Positions 1 through 7,600 of a DNA stretch of 40,315 nucleotides are shown piece after piece. The translations under genes were made by a program, and so were the position numbers. The notes under the pieces were generated by a model. That model was not told the DNA's origin and did no database searches. It saw nothing but the letters and a program-made list of their open reading frames with translations. The stretch lies in the NCBI GenBank assembly GCA_027335345.1, contig DAHWOF010000089.1, forward strand, positions 1 through 40,315, in the 5' to 3' direction. The stretch is from Granulicella sp. GTDB lineage: Bacteria; Acidobacteriota; Terriglobia; Terriglobales; Acidobacteriaceae. Numbering within the stretch: the first letter of the stretch is position 1; every line of letters starts with the position of its first letter.

Positions 1-25
1 GTTGGCGGAAAAACGCGCCTTGCTC

Positions 26-1195
26 TCAGTGGTTGAACTGGTCGGCGTTGGGCACCAGTTGCTGGTAGACGGAGTTGGGAATCTCGGTCTGCCAGTGGTG
101 GGTCAGGCGCGCCACGGCGACGAAGGTGAAGAAGATCACCGCCAGAAGCGCCACCACCGTGCGCGGCTGCAGGGTGCGCAGACGCCAGCGCGCGTTGGAG
201 GTCGCCAAGGATCTGGCCGCCGGGCTGGCATCCGTGGCCAGTGGAACCTGGGGCGCGCGCCGCGGCGGCAGAGCGTAGTTCAGGGCGTTCTCCGCCGGGC
301 AGGCGGCAATGCAGCTCAGGCAACTGCTGCACTCTAGGGAACGAATCGTGACCAGTTGCGCCACCGGCAGGTTGGAGGGGCAGGCATGGTTGCACTTGTT
401 GCAGTCGATGCAGGCCTCCGGATCGCGGCGGATCTTCACCGGGCTCAGCGCGGAGACGATCCCCATCAGCGCGCCGTAGGGGCACAGATAGCGGCACCAG
501 AAGTTCTTGATCACCAGCGAGAGCAGCGCCAGCGTCAGCAGCACGCTGATTCCCACCACCCCCATCTCGCGGAAGAAGTTCAGCATCTTCACATCGGCGA
601 TGATGCCAAACGGCGCCTCCAGAAACTGCTCCAGCCCGGCGGCGGGCAGGCTCACCACCACGTAGACAAAGAAGGCCAGCAGCAGATACTTCAGGCTGCG
701 CAGCGGGACGTCCAGCCGGCGGGGAAGGATGAGAGGACGCAGCCCCATGCGGTGCAGGCCGCGCTCGCCCAGATTCCACAGCGCCTCAGAGATCGTGCCC
801 ACCGGGCACAGCCAGGCGCAGAAGGCCTTCTTCAGCAACAGGCTGGAGAGCAGGAAGGCCACCAGCAGAAACATCGCCGCCGGATGAATGGCCGTGACGT
901 GATGGGTCACCAGAAAGTACTTCAGGTTCATCAGCCCGGCGATGGGCAGCCAGCCTTCGACCCCGGCCGGCCTGCTGACGTATGGGCTCTCTCCGTAGGT
1001 GTCGAAGTAGCGTACCCAGAGATAGAACTGGACTCCGAGCCAGGCATTCAGCGCCAGAAAGACGATCTGCACCGCGTGGCGCAGGCGCTGGGAACGGTCC
1101 TGAAGGTGACGGCGGATGAAGGGCTTCTTGCTGGATGCAGTCTGGTTGCTGGGAGCGGTCTGGGCGGTTGGGAGTGGAGCGGTCTCAGTGGGCAT
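26..1195 (-). CDS. NapH/CcoG-like 4Fe-4S polyferredoxin membrane protein
   Basis: A 389-residue membrane iron-sulfur protein. Hydrophobic segments lie near residues 42-60, 85-125, 165-185, 212-230 and 346-364. Two membrane-proximal CxxxCP motifs (C126-C130 and C234-C238) are followed by two ferredoxin-type clusters: C262, C265, C268, C272-Pro and C289, C292, C295, C299-Pro. This order is typical of the NapH/NosR/CcoG (FixG) group, which moves electrons from quinol or assists metal-enzyme assembly at the inner membrane. There is no nap, nos or cco gene beside it, so the partner is unknown. The N-terminal 30 residues are Thr/Pro/Gln rich and cytoplasmic-looking. The ATG at 1195 follows an AAGG-type ribosome site. 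The stop lies 25 bases from the window edge, so downstream neighbours are not visible. The family is confident; the precise role is not. Confidence 0.9.
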   Translation of the reverse strand: MPTETAPLPTAQTAPSNQTASSKKPFIRRHLQDRSQRLRHAVQIVFLALNAWLGVQFYLWVRYFDTYGESPYVSRPAGVEGWLPIAGLMNLKYFLVTHHVTAIHPAAMFLLVAFLLSSLLLKKAFCAWLCPVGTISEALWNLGERGLHRMGLRPLILPRRLDVPLRSLKYLLLAFFVYVVVSLPAAGLEQFLEAPFGIIADVKMLNFFREMGVVGISVLLTLALLSLVIKNFWCRYLCPYGALMGIVSALSPVKIRRDPEACIDCNKCNHACPSNLPVAQLVTIRSLECSSCLSCIAACPAENALNYALPPRRAPQVPLATDASPAARSLATSNARWRLRTLQPRTVVALLAVIFFTFVAVARLTHHWQTEIPNSVYQQLVPNADQFNH

Positions 1196-1390
1196 GGCTA
1201 CCTTCTGCCATTCACTCTAGGCCGGCAACCGTCAACTTCGGTATGACTTAGGTCACAGGCTATGGGAGCAGTTCCGGCGGCTCTGGCGCGCGTCCTCAGC
1301 CCGACGCCCTCAGCCGGACGCACCCCCCGATCCATGCGTGCATCCCCATGCCCGGCAGCCCATGCGTCCCATCGTCTGCGCGGCGGGATG

Positions 1391-1399
1391 TGGTAAAGT
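1391..1399 (+). promoter_or_regulatory. Candidate extended -10 promoter for the tRNA cluster
   Basis: TG-G-TAAAGT (TG at 1391-1392, hexamer 1394-1399) resembles an extended -10 element; no good -35 is visible. A start near 1406 would fall exactly before the first of two hairpins. Inferred by eye only. Confidence 0.3.
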
Positions 1400-1406
1400 G
1401 AAAGCT

Positions 1407-1430
1407 GCGCTCGGGCTTTTTGACGAGCGC
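1407..1430 (+). other. Perfect 7-bp hairpin in the tRNA-cluster leader
   Basis: GCGCTCG (1407-1413) pairs with CGAGCGC (1424-1430) around a 10-base loop containing five T. It lies about 60 bases before tRNA-Thr. It could be an RNA processing or antitermination element, or simply leader structure. Confidence 0.45.
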
Positions 1431-1449
1431 GGTTTGCTGTTAGCGCCCT

Positions 1450-1470
1450 GTCAGGCAGATTGCGCCTGAC
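1450..1470 (+). other. Second 7-bp hairpin in the tRNA-cluster leader
   Basis: GTCAGGC (1450-1456) pairs perfectly with GCCTGAC (1464-1470) around a 7-base loop. It ends 20 bases before tRNA-Thr(TGT). Confidence 0.45.
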
Positions 1471-1490
1471 CGGGTTCCTGGAGCGTTCAG

Positions 1491-1566
1491 GCTGGCGTAG
1501 CTCAGCTGGTAGAGCACCTGATTTGTAATCAGGCGGTCGGGGGTTCAAATCCCTTCGCCAGCTCCA
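1491..1566 (+). tRNA. tRNA-Thr (anticodon TGT)
   Basis: The 7-bp acceptor stem pairs GCTGGCG (1491-1497) with CGCCAGC (1556-1562), followed by discriminator T and an encoded CCA (1564-1566). The anticodon arm has loop TTTGTAA, giving TGT (reads ACA). The T arm contains GGTTCAAAT. First gene of the cluster; a 224-base spacer follows. Confidence 0.97.
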
Positions 1567-1790
1567 GACCTTTGCGGTAGCCGGCGGCAAGTGACAAGTT
1601 GGATGTCGTGGATGATGTAAGTGGATGTGGATACCTGCCAGTTGCTCCTCGCGCAGCGTTCGCCATCGACAACTTCGGCAAAAGGACCTCGCATCCCTGG
1701 GTGTGCGGTTGAGAGGCGCGATCGCCTCTGCCTGAGTGCGAGATGGTTTCGGGCGGTCAGGAGCACTGCCAGGTTGTTGCAGCGAAAAGG

Positions 1791-1877
1791 GCACAGGTGG
1801 CCGAGTGGTTAATGGCAGCAGACTGTAAATCTGCCACTCTTCGAGTTACGGAGGTTCGAATCCTCCCCTGTGCACCA
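1791..1877 (+). tRNA. tRNA-Tyr (anticodon GTA)
   Basis: A class II tRNA of 87 bases with a long variable arm. The acceptor stem pairs GCACAGG (1791-1797) with CCTGTGC (1867-1873), then A and an encoded CCA (1875-1877). Loop CTGTAAA gives anticodon GTA. The long variable arm with GTA fits bacterial tRNA-Tyr. Confidence 0.97.
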
Positions 1878-2024
1878 TCTTTCCAGCAGCAGAAGCTGCC
1901 GTAGTTTGAGTTTCAGCAGCGTAAGCTGGCGGCCATGCGAGCCGGCTCTGGAACGGGATCTGTGCGCGAAGACGCGGCCCTCGATCCGGAACGCTCGGCA
2001 ACCTGTCCATAGCGAGGGAGTGGG

Positions 2025-2377
<353 letters not shown>

Positions 2378-2516
2378 TAGGTTTCAACGCTGCGCGCTGC
2401 GGGAGAGAAACTCCCCACAGACGGCGCAGCGGAATCCGGAGCGATCCGGAGAGGATCGGGACGGATCTGGACGACCTGCGAAGCAGGGTCTTCCCGGACT
2501 GTGCCCGGTCGTTCGG

Positions 2517-2591
2517 GCGGGAGTAACTCAGTGGTAGAGTCACAGCCTTCCAAGCTGTTGGTCGCGGGTTCGATTCCCGTCTCCCGCTCCA
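2517..2591 (+). tRNA. tRNA-Gly (anticodon TCC)
   Basis: Acceptor stem GCGGGAG (2517-2523) pairs with CTCCCGC (2581-2587), then T and an encoded CCA (2589-2591). Loop CTTCCAA gives anticodon TCC (reads GGA). Last tRNA of the cluster, 33 bases before a hypothetical gene. Confidence 0.97.
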
Positions 2592-2624
2592 GATCTTCAC
2601 TTGCCAAGGACGGACGCTACGCAT

Positions 2625-2981
2625 ATGGCTCAGAACCAGGCTCAGAACCAGTTTCAGGTAGATCGCAGCACAGCCCTGTTTGAGCGCCCGGCGATCACCA
2701 TCGTGGACCCGGCTCGGTTTGCCCGGGTGAAACAGGCTCTTGAGGATGCCTTTGCCCCTGGCAAGGTCGAAAAGTTTCTACGCTCGGTGGAGCGCGCCGG
2801 TCTGCGCATCCGCGAGTTTGAGAAGATCCTGCAGGCAGGCAAGCTGGGCGCGGAGGCCGCTGAGTACGCCCAACTCAGCGATGCGGATCAGGGGCTGATT
2901 CGCGAGTTGTATCTGGCCCTGGTTGAAAAGGTGGAGATGCCCCTGCGCGAAAAGTACTTCAAGCTCTATGCCTACTATTAA
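2625..2981 (+). CDS. Hypothetical helical protein downstream of tRNA-Gly
   Basis: A 118-residue soluble protein of no family I recognise. It has a Gln/Asn-rich start (MAQNQAQNQFQ), then a charged, probably helical body ending in KYFKLYAYY, with no signal peptide or membrane helix. ATG 2625 is preferred over an in-frame TTG at 2601, which lies only 10 bases after the tRNA; AAGGA at 2606-2610 is the possible, rather distant, ribosome site. The codon use and amino acid composition look genuinely coding. It occupies the place where tuf follows a similar tRNA set in E. coli, but it bears no resemblance to EF-Tu. It may be read through from the tRNA promoter. Confidence 0.75.
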   Translation: MAQNQAQNQFQVDRSTALFERPAITIVDPARFARVKQALEDAFAPGKVEKFLRSVERAGLRIREFEKILQAGKLGAEAAEYAQLSDADQGLIRELYLALVEKVEMPLREKYFKLYAYY

Positions 2982-3557
2982 AGAAAGCCGCCTTCCGGGC
3001 GTCAGCTAGCACTGTCTTCCGGGCCTCACCGGTCGGAGCCGGCAGCTCTGCGGCGGCTAATTGGCGAGCAGCCGCCTTCCCCGTAGAACCAGCGCATGCC
3101 GGCAGCCACACATTGGCTCCCGGCCAACAGACTCCGCGAGCTACAAGGGCAACCGGCGCAGGGTGCGCGGCCGGCGTGCGAGCCGACCAGTCATTTTGCA
3201 GCAAGTTTTGCAGTAAAGGCAGGATTTGAAGTTCAGGAGAGAGTGAGTCCTGGACAGTACCAGGTTTTCTCTGTCTCACGCGGTGATCTCGACGCTACAG
3301 CCGTTTGGATTGCGAGGCGTTTCTCGGCTCGCAGTAGCGGCGGAGAATAGTTCTCAGTTGGCGCGGGAGCAGCGCGGCCTTGAGAAACTCCGGTAGTGTC
3401 GCGCGCAGCGCGCAAGCCACGACCAACTCCGAGGGCGGCAGCATGGGATTCATGGTGCGCAGCCAACTTTGGAATTGCCGCCGGGCGCACCGCATCTCGC
3501 TTTTTGAGATGTGGGCTCGCAGGATTCCGTTCGACCACCGTGCAGTGGTTCAATACA
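2982..3557. other. 576-bp stretch without a supported gene
   Basis: Several short overlapping open frames occur on both strands, but none has both a ribosome site and a recognisable product. A minus-strand frame near 3295-3495 has a protein-like composition and could be a repeat or gene remnant. CTTCCGGGC occurs twice near 2992 and 3017. No convincing terminator was seen. Confidence 0.5.
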
Positions 3558-4181
3558 ATGGGCGATATGCAGCAACACTGGGACAACGTCTACAACACCA
3601 AGGCGCCCAATCAGGTGAGTTGGTTTCGTCCGCATCTGGAAACCTCTCTGGCGTTCCTGGAGCGCGCCACTGGCGGAGACCGATCCGCAAGCATCCTCGA
3701 TGTTGGTGGCGGCGCCTCCACGCTTGTCGATGACCTGATCGAGCGTGGATACCGGAAGGTCGCGGTGCTCGATATCACCCAGGCTGCTCTCGACCTGGCG
3801 CAGAAGCGTCTTGGCGATGCCGCACGAACCGTGCAATGGATTCACGCCGATGTTACCCAGGCCAATCTTCCGGCAGGCTGCTTCGACGTGTGGCACGACC
3901 GGGCGGTCTTTCACTTCCTGACAACGCCACAGCAACGGCTCGCATATGCCGGCAAGGCGGCTTCAACGCTCAAACCCGGCGGTCACCTTGTCGTGAGCAC
4001 CTTTGGGCCGGAGGGTCCCACGCGATGCAGCGGGCTGGATGCGGTTCGCTACGATGCAGAGTCGCTTCATGCCGAGTTGGGTGAACGCTTCCGTCTGGTT
4101 GCAACTCTGAAAGAACTGCACCAGACGCCCTCCGGCGCAGCGCAGCAATTTCTGTACTGTCACTTCACGCTTGAGCCGTAG
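3558..4181 (+). CDS. Class I SAM-dependent methyltransferase
   Basis: A 207-residue protein with the Rossmann methyltransferase pattern. After an N-terminal WDNVYNTKAP.QVSWF block, motif I LDVGGGAST (about residues 46-54) binds S-adenosylmethionine. It is followed by VLDITQAALD with the ribose-binding Asp, and by HADVTQ...FDVWHDRAVFHFL. The size and the N-terminal block match small soluble methyltransferases of unknown substrate often annotated near thiopurine or tellurite methyltransferases; the substrate cannot be read from the sequence. ATG 3558 (or 3567) starts right at the conserved block. An in-frame extension back to 3396 looks non-coding. No strong ribosome site is visible. The next gene begins 34 bases downstream on the same strand. 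Confidence 0.88.
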   Translation: MGDMQQHWDNVYNTKAPNQVSWFRPHLETSLAFLERATGGDRSASILDVGGGASTLVDDLIERGYRKVAVLDITQAALDLAQKRLGDAARTVQWIHADVTQANLPAGCFDVWHDRAVFHFLTTPQQRLAYAGKAASTLKPGGHLVVSTFGPEGPTRCSGLDAVRYDAESLHAELGERFRLVATLKELHQTPSGAAQQFLYCHFTLEP

Positions 4182-4215
4182 CCGCCGGAATCCGCGAGGC
4201 CTCGTCGCCAGCATC

Positions 4216-5046
4216 ATGCCCGACACTCCCCAGAGTCCAATCCTGCATCATCCATGGGATGAACCGTCTGCGTTTACAGCCAGGAGCCTGATCGAGAGCG
4301 TCCGGCGAACGCGCCGGGTTCCGGAAGCCGCTGTGCCCTTGCTGTGTTTTCTGGACTTTGACGGCGACCTGACCGACTGGCTTGTGGCCCATCGTCTGGC
4401 CACGCCGTTCCCTTCCTGGCCTTGTTTCCACACCGCGATGTTCGCGATCAACGTGGAAGGCATCACCTGCGGCATCATCCCGCGCACCATCGGCGGACCC
4501 TATGCGGTGTTGGTGGCTGAACAACTGGCGGAGGCCGGTTCGGAACTGATCGTCGGCCTGACTTCCGCCGGCCGCGTCTCGCCGGAGCTGCCTCTGCCAT
4601 GCCTCGTCGTCGTGACCAGCGCCATACGCGATGAAGGCGCCTCGTTGCACTACCTGCCCGCCGCCAAGGAAGTCGTCACCCCTACGCCGGCACTCACGCC
4701 GCTCTTGCAGCGCGAGCTGCCGGTAACGGGTTGGGCGGTTCGCTCCGGGAGCGTGTGGACCACCGACGCTCCCTATCGTGAGACAAGAACGCAGCTTGAA
4801 ACATGGTCTGGCGAAGGCGTCCTTGCGGTGGAGATGCAGGCGGCATCCCTGTTTGCCTTTGGAATCGCCCGGAACGTCTCTGTCGCATCTGTGGCCATGG
4901 TCAGCAACGCAGTGGACCATGACGGCCGGCAGTTCGACACCGGTTCGCCGCAAGATGGCCTACGAATCATCGAGGCGTGCGCGCGGGCCTTCAAAGCCTG
5001 GACCAGGAGTCCGGCAGCCGCCGCTACGTCGCAGACCACAGGGTAG
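4216..5046 (+). CDS. Nucleoside phosphorylase-like protein (PNP/UDP family)
   Basis: A 276-residue cytosolic protein resembling the PNP/UDP phosphorylase fold. Gly-rich turns (ITCGIIPRTIGGPYA), a central VGLTSAGR segment and the late motif GVLAVEMQAASLFAFG (about residues 203-218) match the nucleoside-binding E-M-E region of uridine/purine phosphorylases. These enzymes cleave nucleosides with phosphate to the free base and ribose 1-phosphate. The N-terminal 60 residues are less typical, so the substrate is uncertain and a nucleosidase or futalosine-hydrolase-like role is possible. ATG 4216 is chosen because the upstream in-frame TTG overlaps the end of the methyltransferase gene. Spacing suggests co-transcription with that gene. 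Confidence 0.75.
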   Translation: MPDTPQSPILHHPWDEPSAFTARSLIESVRRTRRVPEAAVPLLCFLDFDGDLTDWLVAHRLATPFPSWPCFHTAMFAINVEGITCGIIPRTIGGPYAVLVAEQLAEAGSELIVGLTSAGRVSPELPLPCLVVVTSAIRDEGASLHYLPAAKEVVTPTPALTPLLQRELPVTGWAVRSGSVWTTDAPYRETRTQLETWSGEGVLAVEMQAASLFAFGIARNVSVASVAMVSNAVDHDGRQFDTGSPQDGLRIIEACARAFKAWTRSPAAAATSQTTG

Positions 5047-5102
5047 AATCCCGGCTGCCGCCACAAACCTGAGCGCCGCCACCCAGCGCTACCGCCGCCG
5101 GC

Positions 5103-6044
5103 TCACGCTGCCAGGTAAGCTGCCAGCCTTTCCAGATTGCCCTGCCATCCCTGCCCCATGCCGTGGAAGGTAGCCGCATAGGCTCTGTTCTGCTCTTCGT
5201 TGGCATACATCATCTGGCGGCGGAAGGTCATCAGCGTCTTGCCGCTGCGCTCCTCAAAGGTCACCGTGGACAGCGCCTCTACCGGCATATCCGCCAGGGG
5301 GCCCGGCTGGGGAATCGCGTTTCCCGCGTCATCCACGAACGTCACCACCACTACCAGGCGATCAAACGGCTTCAGCTCCCGGAAGATCCACCGCACCCAT
5401 ATCACCCTCCTGTCGGGCACGGGCACTCCATAGGTCAACTCTCCGCCGACTCTTATATCCGCCTTCTTGATCCCCAGCGCGGCGCCGCCCGGCCCGGCAA
5501 ACCACTTCACTAGCTTCTCCGGCTCCGTCCAGGCGAGATACACCAGTTCCTTGGGAGCGGCAAACTCGCGCTGGATCACGAACCCCTCGCTGCCCTTTGT
5601 GGCCAATGCCTCTTCCAGGCGCTCCAGCAGATCGCGCACGCCCTTTGCCGCGCCATGCTGCTCGCCTGCCTGACGAGCCTCGTCGTCCTGGAACTGGAGA
5701 GAGTATTCAATCTCCGTTCTGTCCGGCGCAACCTCGACAAAGTTCACCGTCGCTCGAAACCGCGGCCGGTTGAGGTGATCAAAGATGATCTGCCGAGACG
5801 CATCCACCGTTACATACCGCACTTCGTTCGGAGACTCCACGCCGTCCTCCGAGATCATGGTGTGAATCCGCAATCCTCCCGGCCGCACGTCCATCCGTTC
5901 GGTCCTGGTGGAGAACCCGCGCGGCCCCCACCACTGTGAGATGTGCTCCGCGTCGGTAAACATAGCAAAGACAACCTCCCGAGGAGCCTTGTAGATCCTG
6001 GAGTTCACAATCTGCATGGGGCTCTGCGCCTGTCTCGCCGTCAT
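5103..6044 (-). CDS. Tandem AHSA1/SRPBCC-domain protein
   Basis: A 313-residue protein built of two successive START-like AHSA1 domains, about residues 11-147 and 154-312. Each begins with the characteristic pattern: 'IYKAPREVVFAMFTDAEHISQWWGP' in the first and 'REFAAPKELVYLAWTEPEKLVKWF' in the second. Single-domain members are about 150 residues, so this is a duplication or fusion. The fold binds hydrophobic ligands; no enzyme activity can be inferred. ATG 6044 follows AAGGAG with a 9-base spacer. It lies 36 bases after the ArsR gene on the same strand, the common ArsR-AHSA1 pairing in which the repressor controls the START-like protein. Confidence 0.88.
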   Translation of the reverse strand: MTARQAQSPMQIVNSRIYKAPREVVFAMFTDAEHISQWWGPRGFSTRTERMDVRPGGLRIHTMISEDGVESPNEVRYVTVDASRQIIFDHLNRPRFRATVNFVEVAPDRTEIEYSLQFQDDEARQAGEQHGAAKGVRDLLERLEEALATKGSEGFVIQREFAAPKELVYLAWTEPEKLVKWFAGPGGAALGIKKADIRVGGELTYGVPVPDRRVIWVRWIFRELKPFDRLVVVVTFVDDAGNAIPQPGPLADMPVEALSTVTFEERSGKTLMTFRRQMMYANEEQNRAYAATFHGMGQGWQGNLERLAAYLAA

Positions 6045-6080
6045 CTTGTCTCTCTCCTTGGAGTTCCGCTATGCAAACGT

Positions 6081-6446
6081 TCAGTGTCTCTTCCGCGCCT
6101 TCTTCTTTTTCTTCTTACCCGGCTTCTCCGCTGTCTGAACCTCGGCCAGATAAGCGTCCAGACGGTCAAAACTCTCTTCCCAGCACCACCGATACTGCTC
6201 AATCCACCTGGAAACCTCCTTCATTGGAGCGGCTTCCAGCTTGCATGGCCGGAACTGCGCCTCCCGCGAACGCGAGATCAGTCCCGCGCCCTCCAGCACC
6301 TTCAAGTGCTTGGTCACCGCCGGCATCGAGATGGCGAACGGCTTGGCCAGTTCGGTCACGGACGCCTCTCCCAGGGACAACTTGGCCAGAATCGCCCGCC
6401 GTGTCGGGTCAGCCAAGGCCGCAAAGGTGGAACTCAGTCGATCCAT
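6081..6446 (-). CDS. ArsR-family winged-helix repressor
   Basis: A 121-residue protein starting with the ArsR signature (ALADPTRRAILAKLSLGEASVTEL), a recognition helix region AISMPAVTKHLKVLEGAGLI, and a lysine-rich tail (KKKKKKARKR). No CxC metal-binding motif is present in the helix used by arsenic or cadmium sensors, so it belongs to the metal-independent branch usually paired with AHSA1 proteins. It is first in a two-gene operon. No Shine-Dalgarno is seen before ATG 6446, and the predicted promoter leaves only about 9 bases of leader, so it may be nearly leaderless. A palindrome inside that promoter suggests autorepression. Confidence 0.92.
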   Translation of the reverse strand: MDRLSSTFAALADPTRRAILAKLSLGEASVTELAKPFAISMPAVTKHLKVLEGAGLISRSREAQFRPCKLEAAPMKEVSRWIEQYRWCWEESFDRLDAYLAEVQTAEKPGKKKKKKARKRH

Positions 6447-6461
6447 ATTTCACTAGATCAT

Positions 6462-6490
6462 TAAATAACCAATTAGTTAAATAACGTCAA
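6462..6490 (-). promoter_or_regulatory. ArsR promoter with embedded palindromic operator
   Basis: On the minus strand, -35 TTGACG (6490-6485), a 17-base spacer and -10 TATTTA (6467-6462). The near-palindrome TAACCAATTAGTTA (6466-6479, plus strand; 12 of 14 positions symmetric) lies in the spacer and touches the -10. TTAAATAAC also occurs twice (6461-6469, 6477-6485). Bound repressor here would block polymerase. Confidence 0.6.
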
Positions 6491-6724
6491 GCGAAAAGGA
6501 AGCGGTGGTCCTGGCTCGCTCTCTTTCTTTGCCGTGAGGCTCTCCTGAACCCCTGGCAACCGCCTGTTCCGGCGGCTCCGTCGCCCTTCGCGCGCTCGCG
6601 GAGATCCCTCCGGCCCCCGCAACTTATAATCTCCTGTATCGTGAGCGTCCGCCGGCGCTGCTCTCGCCGGATGGATGGCCAGACGCAATGGATCGCGAAA
6701 ACTCTCCATCGCCCGGGGGATGAA

Positions 6725-7153
6725 ATGAAAGCTTCACTGCAGAGTTGGTATCTGTCGGCCGGCATCGTGCCCGCGGCTGCCGCCGTCCTTTATCTCGGCG
6801 CCCTCATCCTCGCCTATCGCAAGCTGCCGCAAGAGGTTCCGGTCCACTTTGATTTCAAGGGCGTAGCCAATGGCTGGATGAACAGAAGCGCCTGGGCCGT
6901 TGTGTCGCCCATCATCGTGGGCTCGGTGGTGGCGCTGGTCTTCGCCACGCGCCCAGGTCCGTTTGACCTCACCGCCATCATGTATTGGTGTGCGTGCGGC
7001 CTGGTGATTGGAGCCTTCTTCCAGATCAACCGGGCGGCCCAGGCGCAGAGGCCATTCCACTTCCTGCCGGTTCTGGCCTGGCTTCTTCTGGCGCCTGTCT
7101 GCCAGTTCATCGCCTCTGGCGCGTTCGCGCACTGGTGGAAGAGCATCAAGTAG
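6725..7153 (+). CDS. DUF1648-like integral membrane protein
   Basis: A 142-residue membrane protein with four hydrophobic segments (about residues 10-30, 58-75, 84-102, 116-135). The segment LPQEVPVHFDFKGVANGWMNRS after the first helix matches the DUF1648 signature (P..V..H.......G). Such domains occur in SdpI-like immunity proteins and in stand-alone membrane proteins of unknown role. ATG 6725 follows a strong GGGGGA site; an in-frame ATG at 6671 is possible but less well placed. It is divergent from the ArsR gene with about 280 bases between them, and monocistronic by eye. Confidence 0.75.
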   Translation: MKASLQSWYLSAGIVPAAAAVLYLGALILAYRKLPQEVPVHFDFKGVANGWMNRSAWAVVSPIIVGSVVALVFATRPGPFDLTAIMYWCACGLVIGAFFQINRAAQAQRPFHFLPVLAWLLLAPVCQFIASGAFAHWWKSIK

Positions 7154-7533
7154 CCGCGGAGAGCGTTGCGGCGCCACCATCTGTCGCAGAGACCGGGCGG
7201 CGCCGCCCATCCGTCCGCTGGATATCGCCAGGCAGCATGGAAGGCTGGACCGCGATTGCCGTCAGGGAAGGTGAGGCAGCCATGCGGAAGCAGCGGCGTA
7301 TACGCTTGTAAGTACAAGACTTGCTTCGCAACTTGACGCCGTCGCGCGGATGGACTCTTGCACCTCAAGTCGAGCCTGAATCTGTCTCGCGGAAGGGATC
7401 CGCTTCTCGCTCCCATCGAGCCTTGGTCTCCCGGGGGCGAAGGGCCGGAAACTCAGAAGGCCGCATCAATGGCGCCCTTTTCCTTTCTCGACAAGAGCCG
7501 ATAGTAAAAGAAGAATAGACTCTATTACATTGG
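7154..7533. other. Gene-free leader region before the phosphoesterase
   Basis: No supported gene. The segment becomes AT-richer from about 7495 toward the promoter of the next gene. Confidence 0.5.
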
Positions 7534-7561
7534 TTGACGAGATGTTGTCCTGATTCATAAG
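7534..7561 (+). promoter_or_regulatory. Candidate sigma-70 type promoter of the phosphoesterase gene
   Basis: TTGACG (7534-7539), 16 bases, CATAAG (7556-7561). A start near 7568 would leave a 33-base leader containing GGAGG before ATG 7601. Confidence 0.45.
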
Positions 7562-7600
7562 ACATGCAACCGAGTTCCCGTCTCCACGGAGGATACAAAG

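Noticed and set aside
1407-1430. First leader hairpin as a Rho-independent terminator
   Set aside because: The T run is in the loop, not after the stem, and nothing is transcribed into it from the left on that strand.
3233-3586. Overlapping minus-strand frames upstream of the methyltransferase
   Set aside because: No ribosome site and no recognisable product. Kept only as a possible remnant or repeat within a gene-free stretch.
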